A stretch of DNA of 40,160 nucleotides, taken from positions 1-40,160 of the forward strand of contig JANNBJ010000016.1 of NCBI GenBank assembly GCA_031385325.1, written 5' to 3'. The notes under the pieces are model-generated. The model saw only the letters and a list, made by a program, of their open reading frames with translations. It did no database searches and was not told the origin of the DNA. Below are positions 33,918-40,160 of this stretch, piece after piece; position 1 is the stretch's first letter; every line of letters starts with the position of its first letter. The DNA is from SYFY01 sp031385325 (GTDB lineage Bacteria; Pseudomonadota; Gammaproteobacteria; Pseudomonadales; Azotimanducaceae). Position numbers and translations under genes: made by a program.

Positions 33918-35150
33918 TCACGATCGCACCTCGATGAGGGTGAACAATCGGCCGTTGATGTCCAGGGTTACGCCGGACCTGGCCTCTGGTCCGACCACGT
34001 CCGCCGGCAATTCAGGGCCACCAATCGGATAGGCGACTGCACTGTGCAGTCCATGTGTGGGGCGGCCCGGAATTGACTTCACCAACGTTCGTGCGGTGGG
34101 TCGCGCGTTTTGAGCGGGTGCAGGTTCAACAGTCGGGGGGTTGGCAAAGAATGTCTGCCCCGGCATCAGGGGCAGGGTTCTCAGGAACTGTACTTCTTCG
34201 GTGTTGATCAGTTTGCTGACATGTTGTTCGACGTACTGCAGTACTCGGGCGCGGCTTTGAACATGAACCAGGAATCCGGATTGCCGCAGCAGCGCCGTGA
34301 GCAGGGGAGTGGAGCTTGCATTCGGACCAAGATAGATCGAGGTGCTACCGACCAATTCAGCCAGCATCGGCCCGATCCTCTCCTGCAGCTTGCGACGCAG
34401 TTCATCACCCTGTACTTCGACCCTGCGTGTTTCCCGTTGATGCTCGACAGAAATTGCCCCTTGCACTTCGCCAGTTCCGAACCAGGCATACACGGCGTCA
34501 TATAGTTGCTGTTCGGTGGTTGCGGAGTGGAGCGGATCAAAGCGGCTGAACCGTATGAAGTGGTCGGCAATGATGTTGACCCAGCCATCCTGGATCTGAC
34601 TCAGTCCCTGTCCTGGAAATTCTCGAAGTCGGGTGCGTGTTGTTTCTTTCGCAACCGTCGCATGACAGAGCTCCCCCTGCTCGGCGCCAAATTCCAGCGC
34701 GACGTGTTCCGCACTTCGGACCAGGCGATCGCCATAACTCGCAATGGTGGCAACGCTGCGATCGACAAATGCGCCGATTCGAATACCACATTCACCAGCG
34801 ATGCCCAGCACCAGACCCAGTTGTTCAGCCGTCGTTGCGCTGCGGACGGTGACGAGCACTGGATCGCGAATCAGCGATGGGTGCGTTTGAACGACTGCGA
34901 GTAAATGGTGGTAGAGAAGGTCTGCATGATTGCGCGCATTCTGGAATGGTTGTGGCAGTGGCTCCGCATTAAGCCGCGACAGATAACTCAGATTGACACG
35001 TCGTGGATGGATTCGGGCTTCTGCCATGGCAGCCCGGCCGAAGGTGATACTGCCCTGGCTATCGAGGGCGGCGGCCGGTTCGCTATAGCGCACCTCGCCT
35101 TCCGAATACAGTGAGAGTGCCCAGTCGTCGAGGTCCAGAATTTGTGCCAT
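33918..35150 (-). CDS. Degenerate actin/Hsp70-fold (ASKHA) protein
   Basis: A 410-residue soluble protein with no signal peptide. The order of motifs suggests an ASKHA nucleotide-binding fold in decayed form: I-L-D-L-D-D-W-A-L-S-L-Y at the phosphate-1 place, P-V-L-V-T-V-R-S-A-T-T-A-E-Q then S-V-A-T-I-A-S-Y-G like Hsp70's V-P-A and T-A-A-x-L-A-Y-G blocks, A-L-E-F-G-A-E-Q-G-E at phosphate-2 (the usual D-x-G-G-G-T is lost), and Y-L-G-P-N-A-S-S-T-P-L-L at the adenosine loop. ATPase activity is doubtful. I take the ATG at 35150, just after the channel gene's stop; a GTG at 35165 is possible. It would sit on the cytoplasmic face of the machine. Fold assignment is inference. Confidence 0.72.
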   Translation of the reverse strand: MAQILDLDDWALSLYSEGEVRYSEPAAALDSQGSITFGRAAMAEARIHPRRVNLSYLSRLNAEPLPQPFQNARNHADLLYHHLLAVVQTHPSLIRDPVLVTVRSATTAEQLGLVLGIAGECGIRIGAFVDRSVATIASYGDRLVRSAEHVALEFGAEQGELCHATVAKETTRTRLREFPGQGLSQIQDGWVNIIADHFIRFSRFDPLHSATTEQQLYDAVYAWFGTGEVQGAISVEHQRETRRVEVQGDELRRKLQERIGPMLAELVGSTSIYLGPNASSTPLLTALLRQSGFLVHVQSRARVLQYVEQHVSKLINTEEVQFLRTLPLMPGQTFFANPPTVEPAPAQNARPTARTLVKSIPGRPTHGLHSAVAYPIGGPELPADVVGPEARSGVTLDINGRLFTLIEVRS

Positions 35151-35154
35151 CGTA

Positions 35155-35964
35155 TTACGACTCACGCACCTGAAGATGGCGGACGAGGTGCAGATCGGCG
35201 TATGACTGGGTTTCCAGTACGAGTCGTTCCTGCAAGAGCTGGAGCTGGTGCATCATGAACATGATCACCATGCTGATGAGCAACGCGATCAATGTGGAAT
35301 TGAAGGCAGTACCGAGACTTGCCGTGACACCCGAGATATCACCAGCGACCGCCTTGTAGGCCTGACTTAGTGCATCACCGATACCGCGGACAGTGCCGAT
35401 AAAGCCGATAGAGGGAATTGCCCATGCGATGTAGCGGACCATTGAAAGCTCTGTTTCGAGTCGATCAGATTCGGTTTCACAGACTGATTTGACGGCTTCG
35501 GCGACATCGTGAACGTTGCGTGTCGAGGTGAAACGGAGGAGAGCGGCCTGCAATGCACGCGGGACCAGTAGTTGTTGTGTATCAGGCGCCAACGCCTGCA
35601 AGGGGCGTATGTACTGCCTCGCGTCCTCAGGCAAGATACTGGTGCCTTCGGTGACCTGCAGGAGGTCCTCGCTGAGCAGGGTACGTTCCTGCAGGGCTTG
35701 GCGACCCTTGTATCCCATGATCGCAATCGCCCAGAACATCAGGATGAAACAGGATTCCTGTTCGTAGTCGCGCAATATGACGTACAGCGAAGGTGCCTGA
35801 ACGTAGGGCTCCCCTTTGGCCGAGCGTTCAGCACTTTCCTGGAGAATTGCATCTGCATTCGGACGGATCATCGTCACGTAGATCAGATGGACGAATATCA
35901 CGGAAATGATCAGCGCGCTGATCTGATACACGAATTCGAAAGGAATCTGTCGTTGCATGCTCAT
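35155..35964 (-). CDS. MotA/TolQ/ExbB-type proton channel subunit
   Basis: 269 residues with the channel-family layout: membrane helix 1 at about 13-32, helix 2 at about 72-88, a long cytoplasmic segment, then two C-terminal helices. The conserved core is I-P-S-I-G-F-I-G-T-V-R-G-I-G-D-A-L followed by S-L-G-T-A-F-N-S-T-L-I-A-L-L-I-S-M, whose polar Thr/Ser line the proton path in this family. Homologues form pentamers around two single-helix partners. No ExbD, TolR or MotB gene is nearby; the VWA proteins two and three genes downstream carry the matching helix. Its ATG overlaps the small secreted-protein gene by 4 bp. Confidence 0.9.
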   Translation of the reverse strand: MSMQRQIPFEFVYQISALIISVIFVHLIYVTMIRPNADAILQESAERSAKGEPYVQAPSLYVILRDYEQESCFILMFWAIAIMGYKGRQALQERTLLSEDLLQVTEGTSILPEDARQYIRPLQALAPDTQQLLVPRALQAALLRFTSTRNVHDVAEAVKSVCETESDRLETELSMVRYIAWAIPSIGFIGTVRGIGDALSQAYKAVAGDISGVTASLGTAFNSTLIALLISMVIMFMMHQLQLLQERLVLETQSYADLHLVRHLQVRES

Positions 35965-36242
35965 ATGTCCACAGGAAAGGAAACGGCGAAGTCTTCGGAA
36001 ATTTCTTCACTGGGCGTGAATTCTTCCGGTGTTTTGGCGACTTTGGCAGCGGGCTGCTCACTCTTCGGGGTGTCTGATTGTGCAGGTGCAGCGCCTTTTT
36101 CTGCAGGCGCAGGCTTCGGTGAAGTGTTGGCTTCTTCTGCCTGGGCCGCCGAAAAATACGCACTTGCCCACAGCATCATGAACGCTCCCGCCATAACTCT
36201 GATGGAAGTTGCGCGGCATATGTTGGTTATCTTGTTACTCAT
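35961..36242 (-). CDS. Small secreted Pro/Ala/Glu-rich protein
   Basis: About 93 residues from the ATG at 36242: a signal peptide (hydrophobic A-G-A-F-M-M-L-W-A-S-A-Y-F, cleavage likely after A-Q-A) and a low-complexity mature part rich in Pro, Ala, Lys and Glu. No domain. Such sequences often act as periplasmic linkers or peptidoglycan-proximal tethers. An upstream TTG at 36266 would overlap the PEGA gene. The gene overlaps the channel subunit by 4 bp. Function unknown. Confidence 0.7.
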   Translation of the reverse strand: MSNKITNICRATSIRVMAGAFMMLWASAYFSAAQAEEANTSPKPAPAEKGAAPAQSDTPKSEQPAAKVAKTPEEFTPSEEISEDFAVSFPVDI

Positions 36243-36255
36243 TCTATTTGCCTGA

Positions 36256-38325
36256 TTACTCAGCAAAGCGCGCTATCCGGAAGCCAACGTCACGACGCCC
36301 ATCGATCCCGTAGTCACGAAATGCCAGGCGCAGATCCGTAATCGTACCGTGCATCCAGCTTGAACCGCTGATCACATGATATTCACCGCTGCCTGGTCCC
36401 AGCGTGCCGGTAATACTGCTGCCATCTCCGCTGGCATAAAAGTCGTGGATCCATTCGGCGACATTGCCGCCAATATCATAGATACCCTTGGAGTTAGGCT
36501 TGTAACTGCCGACCGGCGCCGTGACCACGTGATTGTCGTTGTATTGAAAGATGATGCGACCAACGATATGGGATGCCGCTCGATCGGCATAGTTGCCTTG
36601 CCGATCCGGTGGCGGCATGTTGTCACCCCAAGGAAAACGCAGCTGAGGCTGACCGTCAGCAACGTGGCGCGCGACGAAGGCCCACTCGGCTTCCGAGGGC
36701 AAGCGATAGCCGATCGAATCACTGTTCGTGCCGGTAACCTTGCCGAATTCTTCGCGGTAGAAGGCAGGCAACCCTTCCTGTGAAGACAACCAGTTGCAAT
36801 ACAAGGCGGCATCGTGCCAGCCGATGTTGACGACAGGTTGGGTGTCCTTGTTGAGCGGGTTGCTCTCGAACTCACCTGAATCATGGCCGGTTGCGAACTG
36901 GCGGAACTGCGCGTTGGTGATTTCGTATTTGCCAAGGTAGAAGAGGCGATTCAGCGTGACGTCGCGAAGGTTTTCATTTGCCCGGCGACCCGGCTCGCGG
37001 CGGGATGCACCCAGCTGTACCTTGCCTGGCTGGAACAGCACCATCATCGGTCCGGACTTGCTGGTGTATTCAGGTTGCATGCGTTCCAGGCGCGCCGCAG
37101 CGACGGTCAACAGCTTCACTTTGACGGTCTGCACGAGACCTGCCCGAGGGGTAACCGTGGTCGAGTAGCCCGCGTGGCCTGCGAGTGCTATTTCGATTCG
37201 CTGAGGTTCGGTTGCGAGGGAAAGGGTCTGATTGGCGTCGCCTCTGGATTTGCCGTTGATCGTCAGGGATGCGCCAGCCGGTTCTGCCGCAATCACGACC
37301 TGTCCGGTTTCACGGACCAGTGAAAACGCTACCGGCGTCGTGGTATCTCGTTGCAGTGTGACGGAGGTTGAAGCGCGCTTGTGACCTCGCAGGAACGCGT
37401 CGACGTTGAGATGCTGACCGGAGCGCAATTCGAGTACCAGTGGTGTTTCGCCAGCGTACTCGCCGTTCAACGTGATGCCTGCACCGGCCGGACTCGAAGT
37501 AACACGAAGTTCCGCGTCTGCCTGGACCAGCTTGAAATCGGCCAGTGTGTCGTCTTGTTGCGCGGCGGCGACGATTCGTTGCCGAGCGGTACGATAACCC
37601 TTGAGGACAACCGATACTTCCCGTTCGCCGGCGATGATCTCGACCGAGCCCGGTGTGACAGTACCGGTCGGTTCGCCGTCGACGTGGATCTGCGCCCCCG
37701 GGGGTGTACTGCTGACAACGACGTTGCCCCAATTCGGCAACAGTTTGGCGTCGACCGTTTGCTGCTCTTCGTGGCCACTCACCGTGAATTCAATGGCCTG
37801 GGTTTGATAGCGCGGATGTGAAAAGACGATTTCCCGACTGCCGGCTGCAACGGAGGCGCCGCGCAGAGGGGTGTCCCCAAGCATGCTCCCGTCAACCTTG
37901 ACGGTTGCGCCCGCCGGTTCGGTAACAAAATCGATCACCCCAGGCAGTGGTATGAACTTCAGCGGATGGCGCTGATTTCGTTCCGGTCCGACGGTGATGG
38001 TGGTCGACAGTGGCTCGTAGCCGGGAGCGGTTGCTTCGATGGTGTAGTCGCCGGGGCGCAAAAGCCATACACCACTGAGCGCTATGGAAAAACCGCCATC
38101 AACGTCGACCTCGCCCGGCGATGCAGAAAAATCCAGTGCCACGGACCGCGCCGTAAACAGGAAAAAGAGCGCAAGCCCCGCTGCGAAAAACACAACGCCC
38201 ACGACTGCGTGCCAGGGGCGAAATTTACCGGTCACCGTCGGTGGGACGTAGGGCTGATACCTTGCAGCCGAGATTCTGACGCTGCCGTTAGCGGCCTGGT
38301 CAGCCTGTTGGACCTGGCCGTTCAA
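36256..38325 (-). CDS. PEGA-repeat protein with C-terminal SUMF1/FGE-like domain
   Basis: 689 residues. A short cytoplasmic tail, a membrane helix at about 39-58, then four or five PEGA-type beta repeats to about 410 (recurring patterns such as S-S-P-A-G-A-x-I-x-L-N-G-x-x-x-G-x-T-P-L and T-E-P-A-G-A-T-V-K-V-D-G). The C-terminal 250 residues are a formylglycine-generating-enzyme/SUMF1 fold (Y-L-G-K-Y-E-I-T-N-A-Q-F, Y-R-L-P-S-E-A-E-W, Y-D-I-G-G-N-V-A-E-W, V-G-F-R-I-A). In active enzymes the last block carries two catalytic cysteines; here it reads S-S-W-M-H-G-T-I-T-D-L-R-L-A-F-R, without cysteine, so a binding role is more likely. PEGA repeats suggest envelope contact. Overlaps the TPR gene by 4 bp. 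Confidence 0.9.
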   Translation of the reverse strand: MNGQVQQADQAANGSVRISAARYQPYVPPTVTGKFRPWHAVVGVVFFAAGLALFFLFTARSVALDFSASPGEVDVDGGFSIALSGVWLLRPGDYTIEATAPGYEPLSTTITVGPERNQRHPLKFIPLPGVIDFVTEPAGATVKVDGSMLGDTPLRGASVAAGSREIVFSHPRYQTQAIEFTVSGHEEQQTVDAKLLPNWGNVVVSSTPPGAQIHVDGEPTGTVTPGSVEIIAGEREVSVVLKGYRTARQRIVAAAQQDDTLADFKLVQADAELRVTSSPAGAGITLNGEYAGETPLVLELRSGQHLNVDAFLRGHKRASTSVTLQRDTTTPVAFSLVRETGQVVIAAEPAGASLTINGKSRGDANQTLSLATEPQRIEIALAGHAGYSTTVTPRAGLVQTVKVKLLTVAAARLERMQPEYTSKSGPMMVLFQPGKVQLGASRREPGRRANENLRDVTLNRLFYLGKYEITNAQFRQFATGHDSGEFESNPLNKDTQPVVNIGWHDAALYCNWLSSQEGLPAFYREEFGKVTGTNSDSIGYRLPSEAEWAFVARHVADGQPQLRFPWGDNMPPPDRQGNYADRAASHIVGRIIFQYNDNHVVTAPVGSYKPNSKGIYDIGGNVAEWIHDFYASGDGSSITGTLGPGSGEYHVISGSSWMHGTITDLRLAFRDYGIDGRRDVGFRIARFAE

Positions 38326-39809
38326 GGACCAACCACCTCGTTGCAGGCGACGGACACGTCGCCCATATCCGGTTTGACGATGATGGTCTTGCGGACGTCA
38401 CGGCAGCCGTTCTGACTGCCGATGATGGTGTATTCGCCTGGTCGTAGATTCACCGTGCGTGCAGCGAATGAACCAAGTTTGCCCACGGACGACAGCACGA
38501 TATCGGTTTTGCCATCGGATCGTATCGTCACATCGATCGGATTCGCGTACCGCTCCAGAAGCTTGCTGACGGCGTCGATATGGCCTTTCAATGTCGCTCC
38601 TCCCGGTTGCAACGTTCGTGCTTCCTGCAACACGTCTGTGGCCTCGGCAAACAATCTGGCAGACGACAGTTTGTCCGGTTCGGTTCGAACCTTGGCGAGT
38701 ATCCGGGTGGCGCGAGCATGAGCGTCGACACGAACCACACCGCTACGGGCGAACTCGATTGCGCCGTCAATGGCCAACACGGCTTGATATGCCTTCCTGG
38801 CGCCTGCCCAATCTTCACGTGCTTCAGCTGCAAGCGCGGTCTGCTCTCCGGACTTGATGCGATTGATATCACCCTGATTGCTGACTTGGGCCAGCGCCCC
38901 GGAAGCCACCGAATTGCCCGGATCCAGCGCCAGGACTCGATTGAACGCGGATCGAGCCCGCTCAAATTGTTGCGCCTTCATCGCGGCAAACCCCTCAGTC
39001 AACTGATTCTTGATCTGCTGCTGTGTAGTCAGACTACCCACCTTGGCCCGTAGAGCGGCGAGACCGACGGTCTGCGGGTCGAGTTGTGCAACCTGGTCGT
39101 AAGCGGCGAGGGCTGCTTGCCAATTTTCTGCCAGCTCATGGTTGGTGGCTTGTCGGAGCAGTTCGATCACCTTAGGTAGCAGCTGCGCTCGGGCAAGCCC
39201 CGCCAAGGCCACCGGATCTTCTTTGCGGATGATGAGTGCGGCTTCGAACTCACGTGTTGCTGTGACGGTGTTTCGCAGATCAAGTGCAGACTGTCCATCG
39301 TCGACGTGCTGTTCAAACAGCGCTTCACCACGCGCCTTGAGCGCGGCGAATGCTGCGGCGGCTTCATCGTAGGCGAGGTAGGCAGCTTCGTAACGTTTCT
39401 CCTGAAAGGCCACATCACCGTCGGTGGCTTTGGTTAGAGCCGCCTGATACGCATCGGTTCCCCATGCACCGACCTGCATGGACTCCTTGAGCGCAATCTG
39501 GGTCTCTACCAGCGATTCGAGTTTTGCCTTGGCCGCCGTCAACTGTCGCTCATATTCAAGATCGGCAAAGGGTGCATGGGATGGCCTGGTGATGTCCTGA
39601 TCAGGGGATGTCGCTTGATTGGTCACACTGTTGCGGAGATCGACTCGCGGAGCCTCGATGTTGAACACCCAGAGTAATGTGCCGATCAAGGCAACAGCTA
39701 CAGCGCCTATCCATATGGATCTGAACCAATCACGTTTGACCTCGCGTGAATCGGCGAGATGCGATAGCGGTGGTCGCGTCGGTTGAATGATGATCGGTTT
39801 TTCGGCCAT
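38322..39809 (-). CDS. TPR-like membrane protein with PEGA-like C-terminus
   Basis: 495 residues. A cytoplasmic N-terminus (about 1-30), one membrane helix (I-W-I-G-A-V-A-V-A-L-I-G-T-L-L-W-V-F), then a long helical region with tetratricopeptide-like repeats (A-F-Q-E-K-R-Y-E-A-A-Y-L-A-Y-D-E-A; A-M-K-A-Q-Q-F-E-R-A-R-S-A-F-N-R-V; A-R-E-D-W-A-G-A-R-K-A-Y-Q-A-V). The last 75 residues are a small beta domain with V-N-L-R-P-G-E-Y-T-I-I-G-S, close to a PEGA repeat. Predicted periplasmic scaffold. Begins 14 bp after the stop of the next upstream gene. Confidence 0.84.
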   Translation of the reverse strand: MAEKPIIIQPTRPPLSHLADSREVKRDWFRSIWIGAVAVALIGTLLWVFNIEAPRVDLRNSVTNQATSPDQDITRPSHAPFADLEYERQLTAAKAKLESLVETQIALKESMQVGAWGTDAYQAALTKATDGDVAFQEKRYEAAYLAYDEAAAAFAALKARGEALFEQHVDDGQSALDLRNTVTATREFEAALIIRKEDPVALAGLARAQLLPKVIELLRQATNHELAENWQAALAAYDQVAQLDPQTVGLAALRAKVGSLTTQQQIKNQLTEGFAAMKAQQFERARSAFNRVLALDPGNSVASGALAQVSNQGDINRIKSGEQTALAAEAREDWAGARKAYQAVLAIDGAIEFARSGVVRVDAHARATRILAKVRTEPDKLSSARLFAEATDVLQEARTLQPGGATLKGHIDAVSKLLERYANPIDVTIRSDGKTDIVLSSVGKLGSFAARTVNLRPGEYTIIGSQNGCRDVRKTIIVKPDMGDVSVACNEVVGP

Positions 39810-39823
39810 GGTTGGCGGGTCCG

Positions 39824-40160
39824 TCAGTCGGACGCCTCCGTGCCACCAGTCTTGAGCACGAGATCCACATCACCGTCGGTAGCGCCGGTGGCAGTGCCAC
39901 TCACAGACGTGTTCGTCGCCTTGTCAAGATCCGGTGGTGGGGGGAGCTGCAGGTCTTCAAAATAGAGCCGGCGCAGTACACCACGCAATTGGTCGTACTG
40001 TTCTTGGACACTTCCGTGCAACGTCAGTGTCTGGTTTTCAAGGTCCATGGTGTATGACATCAGTTCGCTTTCGGCTGCGGTTCCGACTTCTCGCATGACC
40101 TCGGCGTGCATCGCTGCTTCATGTTTTTTGGTGATGGCGCTCTTGATGAGGGTGACACCT
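39824..40160 (-). CDS. Hypothetical protein, 5' part outside window
   Basis: The frame is open to the right edge, so this is the C-terminal part of a larger protein (about 111 residues visible). The visible region is helical and acidic (M-R-E-V-G-T-A-A-E-S-E-L; M-D-L-E-N-Q-T-L-T-L-H-G-S-V-Q-E-Q-Y), then a Pro/Asp/Thr/Gly-rich tail. No domain recognised. Its stop is 14 bp before the TPR protein start, so it is the first visible gene of the envelope operon, which continues upstream. Confidence 0.7.
   Translation of the reverse strand, partial: GVTLIKSAITKKHEAAMHAEVMREVGTAAESELMSYTMDLENQTLTLHGSVQEQYDQLRGVLRRLYFEDLQLPPPPDLDKATNTSVSGTATGATDGDVDLVLKTGGTEASD

Noticed and set aside
31820..35964. Zorya-type defence system (channel plus partner)
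   Set aside because: The channel subunit recalls ZorA, but there is no ZorB-like peptidoglycan-binding protein, helicase or nuclease; the partners are VWA proteins and envelope scaffolds.
35155..35964. Flagellar stator MotA or Tol-Pal TolQ
   Set aside because: No motB, tolR, tolA, tolB, pal or flagellar gene is adjacent, and the operon content is different.
36256..38325. Active formylglycine-generating enzyme with a sulfatase target
   Set aside because: The catalytic cysteine block is missing and no sulfatase gene is nearby.

Overview
The window (about 57% G+C by eye) reads as chromosomal DNA from a gammaproteobacterium. The supporting signs are a tusDCBE sulfur relay, a suf operon with sufT, an imuA-imuB-dnaE2 mutagenesis cassette behind gamma-type LexA boxes (CTGT-N8-ACAG), and exosortase A (XrtA)/PEP-CTERM-type exopolysaccharide genes. 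I cannot name a genus from the sequence alone. Most genes are on the minus strand and packed with 1-4 bp stop/start overlaps, but 3.8-11.2 kb is loose and littered with broken genes.

Layout. (1) 1-2485 (+): an MBOAT O-acyltransferase, cut by the left edge, and an SGNH/GDSL-type protein, a pair typical of exopolysaccharide O-acetylation. (2) 2513-3832 (-): tusDCBE for tRNA 2-thiouridine. (3) 3833-11252: a low-density region with a phosphatidylserine-synthase-like gene, a decayed phospholipase D/cardiolipin synthase, a hemerythrin, a host-attachment-family protein, a phytase-like esterase, shattered amidase pieces and several gene-free stretches. It is bounded on the right by tRNA-Ser(UGA). (4) 11399-17270: nucleotide-sugar genes (galE, uronate epimerase, TviB-type dehydrogenase; -) divergent from an XrtA-type tyrosine kinase and secretion ATPase (+). 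(5) 17296-22977 (-): dnaE2, imuB and imuA behind two LexA boxes; a small two-gene cluster of unknown function is divergent from it. (6) 23677-29564 (-): sufB-C-D-S-A-T-E, with an excellent IscR-type site upstream of sufB. (7) 29802-30431 (+): a methyltransferase-like gene.

(8) 30498-40160 (-) is the most interesting part: a tightly packed run of ten genes, open at the right edge. It encodes an envelope assembly built around one MotA/TolQ/ExbB-type proton-channel subunit. In reading order: an unknown protein (partial), a TPR protein with one membrane helix, a PEGA-repeat protein ending in a sulfatase-modifying-factor fold without the catalytic cysteines, a small secreted protein, the channel subunit, a degenerate actin/Hsp70-fold protein, two von Willebrand factor A proteins, and two lipoproteins. 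Both VWA proteins begin with a membrane helix containing F-L-D-V-x-C-C-G-F-G-A-I-I, placed like the proton-carrying helix of ExbD/TolR/MotB. I infer that they are the stator partners of the channel, with VWA domains replacing the usual peptidoglycan-binding domain. I do not recognise this as a named system.
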